From Acidimicrobiaceae bacterium (GTDB taxonomy: Bacteria > Actinomycetota > Acidimicrobiia > Acidimicrobiales > Poriferisodalaceae): DNA of 64,000 nucleotides. Location: assembly GCA_002722565.1 (NCBI GenBank), contig PBMG01000017.1:47487-111486 (forward strand), in the 5' to 3' direction. The position numbers were made by a program, and so were the translations under genes. The notes beneath the pieces are model-generated. The model had not been told where the DNA came from and did no database searches. It was given only the letters and a program-made list of their open reading frames with translations. Numbering within the stretch: position 1 is the stretch's first letter; every line of letters begins with the position of its first letter. Below are positions 28,730 to 37,099 of this stretch, in pieces.

Positions 28730-29128
28730 ATGAGCAGTTTGTCGTCACGGGGCTTTATCTCGTTAGTCACGAAATTCCGTCTCGGTCGATTCGGACGAAG
28801 GACCTTGATGGTGATCGTCGCAGCCGCTGTAATGGCGCTCGCCGCAGCGACTTTGCTCCCGCTGCGTCAGTACAGGGACCAGGGGTCAAGTATTGAGCAA
28901 GCGAAACAGGAGTTAGCGGAACTTGAAGAACGGCGTTCGGATCTTGAGTCTCGGCTTGAAAAAGCAGGAGATAAAAAGGTCATTGAACGCGAAGCCCGAA
29001 AACAGATGTCGCTGGTGCGACCAGGAGACGAACTCTTTCGAGTGGTGGTGCCAGGAGATATCATCGATCTGCCTAAAGCTTGGTACCTGCCCGGTGTCGA
29101 ATATCTAATTACAGGCCAATCGAAATAA
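28730..29128 (+). CDS. ftsB: FtsB/DivIC-like septum formation initiator protein
   Basis: Small bitopic division protein: basic cytoplasmic N-terminus, one membrane segment (L-M-V-I-V-A-A-A-V-M-A-L-A-A-A), a coiled coil (about residues 60-90, E-Q-A-K-Q-E-L-A-E-L-E-E-R-R) and a C-terminal E-A-R-K-Q-M-S-L-V-R-P-G-D-E-L motif. ATG 28730 (132 aa) has AAAGG just upstream. The in-frame TTG at 28676, overlapping the eno stop, would give 150 aa. eno followed by ftsB matches Rv1023-Rv1024, but the next conserved gene, DUF501, is displaced by about 8.6 kb. Confidence 0.88.
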   Translation: MSSLSSRGFISLVTKFRLGRFGRRTLMVIVAAAVMALAAATLLPLRQYRDQGSSIEQAKQELAELEERRSDLESRLEKAGDKKVIEREARKQMSLVRPGDELFRVVVPGDIIDLPKAWYLPGVEYLITGQSK

Positions 29129-29141
29129 AAGCGTTTCTGCT

Positions 29142-29699
29142 TTACAGGTCTGTCATGACCTGAAAAGCGCGTTCAACAATTACTTTTTTGTGCTTGTCGG
29201 GGTCGACGCCACGCTGTTCGAGTGAGAGTCTGATTATTCCTACTGCCCCGGCAGCCCGCATTCTGTCCTCAACGGAAGGATCAGGGCCGACCAAATAAGC
29301 GTAGAAATCTCGGGCTTGAGATCTGAGTCTTTGTCCGATGGGGCTGTGCTGGATCGCGGCGTCGTTCCAAACCAACCGAAAGACTTGGATATCGTCGGCG
29401 AGTAAGTCGTAATACTGGTTTAGGGCTTCTCGCATCGACTCGATGCTTTGGTCAAAGGTGCTAATCCGTTGGAGTAACTCGTCACTGCTGTCGTGAAGCC
29501 GAGCAGCTAGCCCTTCAAGAACATCATTTTTGGAAGCAAAGTGATAATAGAGGGCGGCAGGGGTGATGTTCAGGCTTGAGGTCAACTGTCGAATTGAGGT
29601 CCCGTCGTAGCCGTGTTCGGCAAATAATTCACGGGCGTTTTCCAAAATTTGACTCTTTGTGTTGGTTATTGCTTTCGTTTCTGTTTCCACCGCCGACAT
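29142..29699 (-). CDS. TetR-family transcriptional regulator
   Basis: 185-aa regulator with an N-terminal TetR helix-turn-helix (about residues 12-58: I-L-E-N-A-R-E-L-F-A-E-H-G-Y-D-G-T-S-I-R-Q-L then A-A-L-Y-Y-H-F-A-S-K). A helical ligand domain follows. It is divergent from coxS across 251 bases, so it is the obvious candidate regulator of the molybdenum-hydroxylase block. Ligand unknown. It converges with ftsB. Confidence 0.9.
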   Translation of the reverse strand: MSAVETETKAITNTKSQILENARELFAEHGYDGTSIRQLTSSLNITPAALYYHFASKNDVLEGLAARLHDSSDELLQRISTFDQSIESMREALNQYYDLLADDIQVFRLVWNDAAIQHSPIGQRLRSQARDFYAYLVGPDPSVEDRMRAAGAVGIIRLSLEQRGVDPDKHKKVIVERAFQVMTDL

Positions 29700-29783
29700 G
29701 TCTAGAAACTTATCTAATTATGATTTGAAATAGATGTTCATAGCCTAGAAAATCAATAAAAATTTATGCACCGATTTTTTCTT

Positions 29784-29814
29784 GCAAGGCTCTGTTTTCT
29801 CGTGAAGAGCTTGC
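29784..29814. promoter_or_regulatory. Inverted repeat in the tetR-coxS intergenic region
   Basis: GCAAGGCTCT (29784-29793) and AGAGCTTGC (29806-29814) are inverted with a 12-base spacer and one extra G in the left arm. The left arm also overlaps a perfect 8-bp palindrome, CTTGCAAG, at 29781-29788. The site is centred about 100 bases from the tetR start and 150 from coxS, a plausible operator. No direct evidence of binding. Confidence 0.35.
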
Positions 29815-29950
29815 GGTTATAGCGGTAAGTGGGGTCTCTTTTTGAAATGAATTAAATAAGTGCATGATTCGGTGAGGCACTAAGGCGCTGAATAGGGCAT
29901 GATTGGGGCCGACCTAAGGGTCGCCCTACTGTTGGAGGAAGGGAACAACT

Positions 29951-30418
29951 GTGGAAATCAGCGTCGCCGTAAATGGAACGGGTCGTGTAAGCGAGGTCGA
30001 GCCCAGAACTTTGCTCGTCTACTACCTGCGCGACGAACTTGGGCTTACTGGCACGAATGTGGGTTGCGACACTTCTTCATGTGGTGCTTGCACAGTGCAT
30101 GTGAATGGTGAATCAGTCAAGTCATGCACGATGTTGGCAGTTCAGGCTGATGGTCAGGAAGTCACCACTATTGAGGGCCTTGCTCCCTCTTCAGATGAAC
30201 TTCACCCCATGCAAGAGAGCTTCCAAAATAACCACGGTCTGCAGTGCGGTTACTGCACACCTGGAATGGTGATGGCGGCATGTTCGTTACTTGAGGAGAA
30301 TCCAGCCCCGACCGAGCAGGAAGTTCGAGAAGGCCTCGAAGGAAACCTCTGCAGATGTACCGGATATCACAACATTGTTAAAGCAGTCTTGGCCTGTAGT
30401 GGCCAAGACATGAGTTGA
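29951..30418 (+). CDS. coxS: CoxS-like [2Fe-2S] subunit of a molybdenum hydroxylase
   Basis: 155-aa iron-sulfur subunit of the xanthine oxidase/CO dehydrogenase family. The plant-ferredoxin-type cluster is ligated by Cys39, 44, 47 and 59. The second cluster is ligated by Cys99, 102, 134 and 136 (Q-C-G-Y-C-T and C-R-C-T-G-Y). It transfers electrons from the molybdopterin subunit to the FAD subunit. GTG 29951 has GGAGG and AAGGGA upstream. coxM follows after 12 bases. The substrate cannot be told from this subunit. Confidence 0.93.
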   Translation: MEISVAVNGTGRVSEVEPRTLLVYYLRDELGLTGTNVGCDTSSCGACTVHVNGESVKSCTMLAVQADGQEVTTIEGLAPSSDELHPMQESFQNNHGLQCGYCTPGMVMAACSLLEENPAPTEQEVREGLEGNLCRCTGYHNIVKAVLACSGQDMS

Positions 30419-30430
30419 AGGGGTAAGTAA

Positions 30431-31258
30431 ATGATTCCAGCTGCCTTTGACTACCAAAAAGCCAACTCGTCAGAAGAAGCGATCGCTTTGATTGTTGAGC
30501 ATGGGGACGAAGCAAAATTCTTGGCGGGAGGCCACTCGCTTATACCAATGATGAAGCTGCGACTTGCGGTCCCGAGTGTTCTTGTTGACATAGCGGGTGT
30601 CGAAGACCTTAGTTACATAAACGATTGCGGAGACCACGTAGCGATCGGAGCTTTAACGAAACACCGACTCCTCGAGACAAGCGACCTCCTGTTGGCTGAA
30701 TGTCCCCTTCTTGCCCACGTAGCGAGCAAGGTCGGAGACCCTCAGGTTCGGCATCGAGGGACGCTCGGTGGATCGCTTGCCCACTCTGACCCAGCATCGG
30801 ATCTACCTGCCGCCGTTTTGGCTTTAGGCGGTTCACTTATCGCTGAAGGACCCGGTGGGCAACGTGAGATTGCTGTCGCGGACTTCTTTACTGGTTACTT
30901 CGAATCGTCCTTGGCCGAGGACGAGATGCTGACTGAGGTGAGAGTCCCGAAAGCTCCGGGAGCCTCCTGGAGCTATCAGAAATTTAACCGGCGGGCGCAA
31001 GACTGGGCGATCGTGGGAGTAGCGGCAGTTGAGGTTGGTGGCGCCACGCAAGTTTCTTTGGTCAATATGGGATCAACTCCTCTTCGAGCTGAAGCCGTTG
31101 AGTCTGCATTAGCTGGAGGTGCCTCGGCGACAGAAGCCGCTGAAGCGGCCGCTGAAGGAACTGATGCGCCAACGGATCTGAATGCTTCCCCTGAATATCG
31201 GGATCACTTGGCTCGTGTCCTTACCAAGAGGGCCTTGGAGGCCAGCGGCGTTTCATAA
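30431..31258 (+). CDS. coxM: CoxM-like FAD-binding subunit of a molybdenum hydroxylase
   Basis: 275-aa flavoprotein subunit. FAD contacts A-G-G-H-S-L-I-P-M-M-K-L-R and G-T-L-G-G-S-L-A-H-S-D-P-A-S-D are textbook for the CODH/xanthine dehydrogenase medium subunit, and a CO-dehydrogenase flavoprotein C-terminal domain (about 175-275) follows. The normal third partner, the ~800-aa molybdopterin subunit, is absent. The next 62 bases hold no gene, and the following gene (an SDR) is on the other strand. Confidence 0.93.
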   Translation: MIPAAFDYQKANSSEEAIALIVEHGDEAKFLAGGHSLIPMMKLRLAVPSVLVDIAGVEDLSYINDCGDHVAIGALTKHRLLETSDLLLAECPLLAHVASKVGDPQVRHRGTLGGSLAHSDPASDLPAAVLALGGSLIAEGPGGQREIAVADFFTGYFESSLAEDEMLTEVRVPKAPGASWSYQKFNRRAQDWAIVGVAAVEVGGATQVSLVNMGSTPLRAEAVESALAGGASATEAAEAAAEGTDAPTDLNASPEYRDHLARVLTKRALEASGVS

Positions 31259-31320
31259 GCCTGAAGATTAGGTGCTGGACGGAATAGCGGTTTTTGAAAC
31301 CTAATTGGCGATTAAATGCT

Positions 31321-32067
31321 TTAATCCAAGAGTCCGGAGGCCTGACCTCCGTCAATGAGCAGCCCTGTCCCAGTGATAAATTTTGCTTGCTCAGAACAAA
31401 GAAAAGCTACAGCTGAACCAAAATCATCGGGGTCGCCTGTTATTCGGGCTGGAACGGTTGAGGCAGCTGTCTCTTTGTCGGGAACAATCTTGGCGACACG
31501 GTCCGTCCAATGTGTTCCTGGTTGCGCCGAATTGATAGTTACCCCATCGGCAGCCACTTCGCGTGCAGTGATCTTGAGAAAACTGGTGAGTCCCGCTCGA
31601 GCCACGGAACTGGCCATCAAGTATTCGATTGGTTGTTTGACTCCCACGCTGGTGATGGCACACACCCGGCCCCAGCCTCGATTGCGCATATCTGGAATAG
31701 CCGTACGACACATTTCGATCATTGCTCGACAGTTCATGTCGAAGGCTGCTTGATAAGAGTCCAGATCAGTATTTTCGAAAGTACCCGGGGGAGGCCCACC
31801 TGCGTTGGTAACCAAAATATCTAAATGACCTAGTTCAGCTATTGCCTGTTGAACGAAGGATTTCCCTGAGTCTGGATCTGATAGATCCGCTTCGATGCAA
31901 ACGACGTCTCCTTCTATAGCCGTAGCAGCCTGTTCAAGCTTTGTAGCGTCGCGACCACATATAGCAAGACGAACACCCTCGGCGGCAAGTGCTTTAGCCG
32001 CGCCCAATCCTAGACCTGCTGAACCCGCCGCTACAGCTGCGGTTCTTCCACTAATACCTAGATCCAT
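31321..32067 (-). CDS. Short-chain dehydrogenase/reductase-like protein with altered active site
   Basis: 248-aa Rossmann protein with a nucleotide loop G-S-A-G-L-G-L-G, the N-A-G-G-P-P-P-G motif and the C-terminal G-T-G-L-L-I-D-G-G. The expected catalytic Y-x-x-x-K thirteen residues after the active-site Ser reads S-S-V-A-R instead, as in the atypical N-A-G-G-P-P subgroup of SDRs. Reductase activity is therefore uncertain. It sits in reverse orientation between coxM and coxD, about where coxL could have been. Confidence 0.85.
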   Translation of the reverse strand: MDLGISGRTAAVAAGSAGLGLGAAKALAAEGVRLAICGRDATKLEQAATAIEGDVVCIEADLSDPDSGKSFVQQAIAELGHLDILVTNAGGPPPGTFENTDLDSYQAAFDMNCRAMIEMCRTAIPDMRNRGWGRVCAITSVGVKQPIEYLMASSVARAGLTSFLKITAREVAADGVTINSAQPGTHWTDRVAKIVPDKETAASTVPARITGDPDDFGSAVAFLCSEQAKFITGTGLLIDGGQASGLLD

Positions 32068-32180
32068 TTGACAAAATCCCTTCGAATGCCTCGCGGCAAC
32101 ATATATGGAAAGTGGGTCGCTTTGCTGAATGAAGGCCCAGTTAGGGCTAATTCAATTATTGCCCGTATTCTGATTGGAGC

Positions 32181-33086
32181 ATGTTTAACATTCCTAACTC
32201 TCCTTCAGAAGTGTCGTCAGCTTTGGCCGACCACAACTATTTGACTGATGAAGGCCTAGCTACGGTTGTGTACTTGGCGATGACCATGCAGCGACCCCTT
32301 TTTCTTGAAGGCGATGCCGGCGTCGGCAAAACCGAATTGGCGAAGGTTCTAGCCGCTTGGACCGGTGGTGAATTGATCCGCCTTCAGTGTTATGAAGGCA
32401 TTGATGCTTCGCAAGCGCTTTACGAATGGGATTACACGCGACAGCTTCTTCACCTCAGGGCAGCCGAGGCCACCGGTAGAGCAGCGAAAGAGTCGCAAGC
32501 AATTGAAGACGAACTCTACTCAGAACGATTCTTGATCCGAAGACCTTTGCTCCGTGCAATTGACCATGGGGATCATCTTCAGCCAGTTTTGTTGATAGAT
32601 GAAGTAGATCGAGCTGACGATGAATTTGAGGCCTTCTTGCTCGAAGTCCTTTCGGATCACACTGTCACAATTCCCGAATTAGGGACCTTCGGAGGCAAAA
32701 AGCCTCCTCTCGTAGTGGTCACATCAAATCGAACGCGCGATGTGCACGATGCGCTCAAGCGTCGGTGCTTGTATCACTGGCTCAATCACCCTGACCTTGA
32801 AAGAGAAATCGAAATCATCCAACTCAAAGCACCTGAGGTTGATAGTGAATTAGCTCGACAAGTCGCCGTGGCGGTAAACGTCATGCGAGGTATGGGTTTG
32901 TACAAGCCACCAGGAGTGGCTGAGACGATTGATTGGTCAACAGCACTAGGCAAGCTAGGTGAGTCTGCCCTTAACGAATACACCATCAACGCTACCCTCG
33001 GCACAGTTCTCAAATACCGAGAAGATCAGGATCGTGTCTCGGCGCAGGGTATTGAGATGATTATGGCTGCTGCTGCACATGAATGA
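32181..33086 (+). CDS. coxD: CoxD-like MoxR-family AAA+ ATPase
   Basis: 301-aa AAA+ chaperone with Walker A G-D-A-G-V-G-K-T-E and Walker B L-L-I-D-E-V-D-R-A-D. A sensor region T-S-N-R-T-R-D-V-H and the C-terminal lid follow. CoxD of Oligotropha works with CoxE to install sulfur and copper in the CODH active site, and more generally MoxR/VWA pairs mature metalloenzymes. It overlaps coxE by 8 bases. Confidence 0.9.
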   Translation: MFNIPNSPSEVSSALADHNYLTDEGLATVVYLAMTMQRPLFLEGDAGVGKTELAKVLAAWTGGELIRLQCYEGIDASQALYEWDYTRQLLHLRAAEATGRAAKESQAIEDELYSERFLIRRPLLRAIDHGDHLQPVLLIDEVDRADDEFEAFLLEVLSDHTVTIPELGTFGGKKPPLVVVTSNRTRDVHDALKRRCLYHWLNHPDLEREIEIIQLKAPEVDSELARQVAVAVNVMRGMGLYKPPGVAETIDWSTALGKLGESALNEYTINATLGTVLKYREDQDRVSAQGIEMIMAAAAHE

Positions 33087-34215
33087 GGTCCTTCTGATTA
33101 GTCCGGAAAGTAGCCCTACACGTATAGGGGTTGCCTTCTGCCAGATCCTTCGTGGATTAGGGTTACGAGTTCCTGTTAGCCGAGTGACCTTGTTTCTTGA
33201 GGCCCTTGCACAAGTGGGATTAGAAGAGCGAGATGCCGTTTATTGGGCAGGAAGATCAACTTTGGTTTCTGATCCCGAAGCGATAAGTGACTTTGATCGG
33301 GCCTTCGCAGTGTTTTGGGAGCAAAGACAGTCGTCAAGTATTGAAGTTGAGATACCACCGGTCTCAGTGTCGGTTTCTACCGATGGAGCGGAGGACAGCG
33401 AGGAGCTTCCGGATGACCATACGTCTTCTTCCGGGCCTACGATCCAGGTTCGATATAGCGCTCTAGAAACACTTAGAGAAAAAGACTTTGCAGAGTGCAG
33501 CAGCGAAGAGATCGATGAGTTGAAGAGACTGATAGCTGACCTGCGTTTTACTTCGACCACACGCCCATCGCGAAGACGATTGCCATCCAAACATCAGACG
33601 CGTAATCCGGATATGCGTCGAATGTTGAGGTCTGCGTTAGCGATGGGGGGCGAGCCTGTGCATAGAAAGTATCTAACGAAAGACCGCCGTCCTCGTCGAC
33701 TAGTTTTGCTGGTCGACGTTTCAGGTTCGATGGAACCGTACGCCCGCGCACTGATTAGATTCGCGCATGCAACGGTGGTTGGAAGAACGCGAGTGGAGGC
33801 ATTCGCTATCGGTACTCGATTAACTCGCATTACCCGCGAATTATCATCACGAGATCCTGACGCCGCACTTCGAGCTGCCGCGGCCGCTGTAACTGACTGG
33901 TCTGGCGGGACTCGCCTTGGCGAAACCCTGAAGGAATTTAATGAATTGTGGGGTCTGAGGGGGATGGCGCGCGGGGCAATAGTGGTGCTGCTATCAGATG
34001 GCTGGGATCGGGGTACGCCGGAGGTGCTGGCAGAACAAATGGAACGACTGCATCGAGTGAGTTATCGACAGGTTTGGGTGAACCCGCTAAAGCACACTCC
34101 CGGATATGCGCCGTTAGCTCGTGGAATGGCGGCAGCGTTGCCACACACCGACGAATTTATTGAAGGGCACTCTTTTGGGTCACTTGAGAGACTTGCCGAG
34201 GCCGTCTCGGCGTAA
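33079..34215 (+). CDS. coxE: CoxE-like von Willebrand factor A domain protein
   Basis: 378-aa partner of the CoxD ATPase. The N-terminal half is acidic and helical; the C-terminal VWA domain (about 205-378) has the MIDAS motif D-V-S-G-S-M, the Thr of S-G-G-T-R-L and the Asp of L-L-S-D-G-W-D. It acts in the cytoplasm in maturation of the Mo-hydroxylase active site. Its ATG lies within the end of coxD, so the two are probably co-translated. Confidence 0.9.
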   Translation: MNEVLLISPESSPTRIGVAFCQILRGLGLRVPVSRVTLFLEALAQVGLEERDAVYWAGRSTLVSDPEAISDFDRAFAVFWEQRQSSSIEVEIPPVSVSVSTDGAEDSEELPDDHTSSSGPTIQVRYSALETLREKDFAECSSEEIDELKRLIADLRFTSTTRPSRRRLPSKHQTRNPDMRRMLRSALAMGGEPVHRKYLTKDRRPRRLVLLVDVSGSMEPYARALIRFAHATVVGRTRVEAFAIGTRLTRITRELSSRDPDAALRAAAAAVTDWSGGTRLGETLKEFNELWGLRGMARGAIVVLLSDGWDRGTPEVLAEQMERLHRVSYRQVWVNPLKHTPGYAPLARGMAAALPHTDEFIEGHSFGSLERLAEAVSA

Positions 34216-34233
34216 AGATGGGAGCATGTAGAC

Positions 34234-34551
34234 ATGGATGAGATCTTCGACGATATAGAAAGATGGTTTGCATCTGGAGAAAAGGTAGCTATCGCACGGG
34301 TCGTGGATATCGAAGGCAGCGGACCGCGCGATCCCGGTGCTGCCATGGCGGTTAATGCTCGAGGTGAGGTAGCTGGCTCTGTGTCCGGAGGTTGCGTTGA
34401 AGGAGCGGTGGTAGGTGAAGCCATTGAGCTCTTGGAGGGGCGAAGGAAAGCAGGCATCACTTCTTTTGGTTATAGCGATGATGAGGCTTTCGCAGTTGGA
34501 CTGACGTGTGGTGGAACGATTCACCTGTTCATTGAGGAGCTTGACTGGTGA
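34234..34551 (+). CDS. XdhC/CoxI N-terminal-domain protein (105 aa)
   Basis: Single-domain protein equal to the N-terminal XdhC_CoxI domain, with the motif G-S-V-S-G-G-C-V-E-G-A-V and a second cysteine block G-L-T-C-G-G-T-I-H. XdhC proteins bind molybdenum cofactor and deliver the sulfurated form to xanthine-oxidase-family enzymes. Its stop overlaps the GTG of the second XdhC gene (GTGA), so the two halves are made separately but coupled. Confidence 0.88.
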   Translation: MDEIFDDIERWFASGEKVAIARVVDIEGSGPRDPGAAMAVNARGEVAGSVSGGCVEGAVVGEAIELLEGRRKAGITSFGYSDDEAFAVGLTCGGTIHLFIEELDW

Positions 34552-35330
34552 CTTCGATCTATGAGCGTTTTCGAGATTCGATTCGTTCGGAAGTACCGGT
34601 TGCCTTAGCTACTTTGATTGAGGGGCCAGAGGTAGGTGCCAAATTACTGATTGAGGAGTCGGGCGTATCCCTCGGAAGTCTTGGTGGGGAGGCTTTAGAT
34701 CGTGTCGTAAGTCGGGACGCAATAGCAATGCTCGAAGCGGGGGTAAGTCAAGTTCGGCATTATGGGCCTGAAGGCGAAGCGCGCCAACAGGAACTCAGCG
34801 TATTTATCGAATGTCATGCAAGGCGACCACATTTGGTCATCTTTGGAGCGGTCGATTTCACGAGAGCTCTAGCAAGCCAAGGAAAACTTCTTGGTTTTCG
34901 AGTCACTGTTTGTGATGCGCGAGAGGTTTTTGCTACCCGTCGGCGTTTCCCTATGGCTGACGAGGTGGTTGTGGATTGGCCGGATCGTTTACTTGAGCGA
35001 ATTGGTAGCGACTTGGGTCCCCGAGATGCTGTGTGTGTTTTGACTCACGATGCCAAATTTGACATACCGGCAATTGTGGGAGCGTTGCCGACAAGAGTTG
35101 GTTATCTCGGAGCAATGGGCTCTAGGCAAACACACCAAAGACGGGTTGAACGTTTACTTGAAGAAGGAGTAACACCTTCAGAACTTGAACGAGTTCGGTC
35201 ACCGATTGGGCTGGATATCGGTGGAAGAACGCCTGAGGAAACGGCTGTCTCTATCGTGGCGGAGATCATTGCTATACGAACGGGCCGTTCGGCTCCGAGT
35301 CTTAGTGAAGGTAAAGGTTCGATTCACTGA
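34548..35330 (+). CDS. XdhC/CoxF-family protein with C-terminal Rossmann domain
   Basis: 260-aa protein. A degenerate XdhC_CoxI-like N-region (about 1-85) lacks the cysteine motif. The XdhC Rossmann domain (about 90-250) has H-L-V-I-F-G-A-V-D-F-T-R-A-L, L-T-H-D-A-K-F-D, G-Y-L-G-A-M-G-S-R-Q-T-H and P-I-G-L-D-I-G-G-R-T-P-E-E-T-A-V-S-I. It probably complements the preceding 105-aa protein in inserting the sulfurated Mo cofactor. Starts at GTG 34548, overlapping the upstream stop. Confidence 0.9.
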   Translation: MTSIYERFRDSIRSEVPVALATLIEGPEVGAKLLIEESGVSLGSLGGEALDRVVSRDAIAMLEAGVSQVRHYGPEGEARQQELSVFIECHARRPHLVIFGAVDFTRALASQGKLLGFRVTVCDAREVFATRRRFPMADEVVVDWPDRLLERIGSDLGPRDAVCVLTHDAKFDIPAIVGALPTRVGYLGAMGSRQTHQRRVERLLEEGVTPSELERVRSPIGLDIGGRTPEETAVSIVAEIIAIRTGRSAPSLSEGKGSIH

Positions 35331-35364
35331 GCCAACTGGCTCGTTGCCCACTACCTTTCCGGGT

Positions 35365-36531
35365 ATGGATTTCTCCTCATCAGAAGATCACGATGCTATT
35401 CGTGAAGGTGTCCGACGTGTTTGCGCTCAGTTCCCCGATGAATATTGGCGGGAAAAAGATGAGCAACATGAGTTCCCGTGGGACTTCTATCAAGCGATGG
35501 CTGATGGAGGTTGGATAGGGATAGCTATCCCTGAAGAGTTTGGTGGCGGCGGCCAGGGCATTACGGAAGCATCGATTGTTCTTGAAGAAGTCGCTGCGAG
35601 TGGTGCTGCTATGAACGGATGCTCAGCTATTCATCTGTCGATTTTTGGCATGGAGCCAGTGAGAAAGTACGGATCCCCTGAACTTGCTAATGAAATCCTT
35701 CCGAAAGTTGCAGATGGGTCTTTGCACGCCGCCTTTGGAGTGACGGAACCTGATGCTGGGACCGACACAACGTCAATAAGAACTCGAGCCGAACGAGATG
35801 GCGACGAATATGTCATAACTGGGGCAAAAGTCTGGACTACTAAGGCTCCGTATTGCGATGTCTGCCTTCTGTTGGTGAGAACCACACCAAAAGAATTATG
35901 TGACGGACCGACCCAGGGTATGACCCTCCTGCTGGTTGACCTGGATGACCCGACTGTAGATATAACGCCGATCCCGAAAGTTGGTCGCAACGCTGTGGTC
36001 TCTTGCGAAGTCCGTTACGACGGTCTGCGGGTGCCAGTGAGTCGACGGGTCGGAGAAGAAGGAGAGGGCTTTCGGTACATCTTGGATGGCCTGAACCCTG
36101 AACGAATTCTTATTTCAGGCGAAGCACTTGGTATAGGACGTGCTGCTTTGAATAAAGCGGTTGACTATGCCAACGATCGAGTGATTTTTGGACGTCCGAT
36201 AGGCCAAAATCAGGGCCTAGCCTTTCCGCTCGCTGATAGTCACGCCCGGCTTCACGCTGCCGAGTTAGTGATCAGAGACGCCTCGTGGCGTTACGATAAT
36301 GGGATTGATTGCGGGGCCCAGGCCAACCTCGCAAAGTACTTGGCCTCTGAGGCAGCGTTTGAGTGCGCGGATAGAGCGATGCAAACCCACGGAGGGTTTG
36401 GTTACGCGAAAGAATATGACGTTGAGCGGTATTGGCGCGAAAGTCGCCTGATGAAAATTGCGCCCGTCAGCCAAGAGATGGTTCTGAACTATGTTTCGAC
36501 CAAAGTTCTTGGTTTACCGAGGTCCTACTGA
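35365..36531 (+). CDS. Acyl-CoA dehydrogenase
   Basis: 388-aa FAD-dependent acyl-CoA dehydrogenase. It contains F-G-V-T-E-P-D-A-G-T-D-T-T (FAD/substrate), the block I-S-G-E-A-L-G-I-G-R-A-A and C-terminal M-Q-T-H-G-G-F-G-Y-A-K-E-Y-D-V-E-R-Y-W-R. The catalytic base is not securely identified. ATG 35365 begins M-D-F-S-S-S-E-D-H-D-A-I-R; the frame opens further upstream inside xdhC but that part is not family-like. Its presence in a Mo-hydroxylase block hints that the hydroxylase substrate may be a CoA thioester rather than CO (inference). Confidence 0.9.
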   Translation: MDFSSSEDHDAIREGVRRVCAQFPDEYWREKDEQHEFPWDFYQAMADGGWIGIAIPEEFGGGGQGITEASIVLEEVAASGAAMNGCSAIHLSIFGMEPVRKYGSPELANEILPKVADGSLHAAFGVTEPDAGTDTTSIRTRAERDGDEYVITGAKVWTTKAPYCDVCLLLVRTTPKELCDGPTQGMTLLLVDLDDPTVDITPIPKVGRNAVVSCEVRYDGLRVPVSRRVGEEGEGFRYILDGLNPERILISGEALGIGRAALNKAVDYANDRVIFGRPIGQNQGLAFPLADSHARLHAAELVIRDASWRYDNGIDCGAQANLAKYLASEAAFECADRAMQTHGGFGYAKEYDVERYWRESRLMKIAPVSQEMVLNYVSTKVLGLPRSY

Positions 36532-36535
36532 AATT

Positions 36536-37099
36536 GTGAAAGTTGCTGGAGCGTTGTTGGCTGCAGGAAGCGGTTCACGTTTTTTGGGAGCAACCCACAA
36601 GCTTCTTGCCGAAATAGATGGTGAATCGGTGGTATCTCACGCAGCACGTTCAATGATGAACGCCCACCTAGATGGCTATGTCCTGATTACCGGAGCCGCT
36701 AACTTAGGCTCTGCTCTCCAAGAGTTCTCGGGACTTGCGGTTATCGAGAACCCTGATTTTCGACGAGGCATAGCGACATCGCTCAGCGTTGCAGTTGAGT
36801 GGGGCAAAGCGGAGGACTTCGATGCCCTGATAGTTGGATTAGCTGACCAACCAGGAGTTTTGGCCTCAAGCTGGAGACGGTTGAGTGATAGCAGTTCACC
36901 TATTGCAGTAGCTAACTATGATGGTCGTTCTGGAAATCCAGTTCGTCTTGAAAGGTCTGTATGGCCGTTGTTACCGCGAATAGGAGATGAGGGAGCTCGG
37001 GTTTTGTTACGTACGAGGCCGGAACTAGTTGAGCAGGTAGCCTGCGAAGGCTCTTCGGATGACATAGATACTGTGGAGGATCTCAGCCAATGGAGTTGA
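36536..37099 (+). CDS. MobA/MocA-like molybdenum cofactor nucleotidyltransferase
   Basis: 187-aa NTP-transferase with L-L-A-A-G-S-G-S-R-F, a Lys in T-H-K-L-L, the C-terminal G-L-A-D-Q-P-G and the S-G-N-P-V-R-L block. These are typical of MocA, which cytidylates molybdopterin to MCD, the cofactor of CODH-type hydroxylases. GTG 36536 is chosen for the family-like start V-A-G-A-L-L-A-A-G; an ATG at 36491 lies inside the acyl-CoA dehydrogenase gene. Its stop overlaps the coxG ATG. Confidence 0.85.
   Translation: MKVAGALLAAGSGSRFLGATHKLLAEIDGESVVSHAARSMMNAHLDGYVLITGAANLGSALQEFSGLAVIENPDFRRGIATSLSVAVEWGKAEDFDALIVGLADQPGVLASSWRRLSDSSSPIAVANYDGRSGNPVRLERSVWPLLPRIGDEGARVLLRTRPELVEQVACEGSSDDIDTVEDLSQWS

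Noticed and set aside
31259..31320. Remnant of coxL between coxM and the SDR
   Set aside because: Only 62 bases, and no xanthine-oxidase-like coding visible.
34234..35330. XdhC pair as a second UGA-readthrough selenoprotein
   Set aside because: The two frames are in different phases, and each has its own start with a GTGA overlap; no in-frame UGA joins them.
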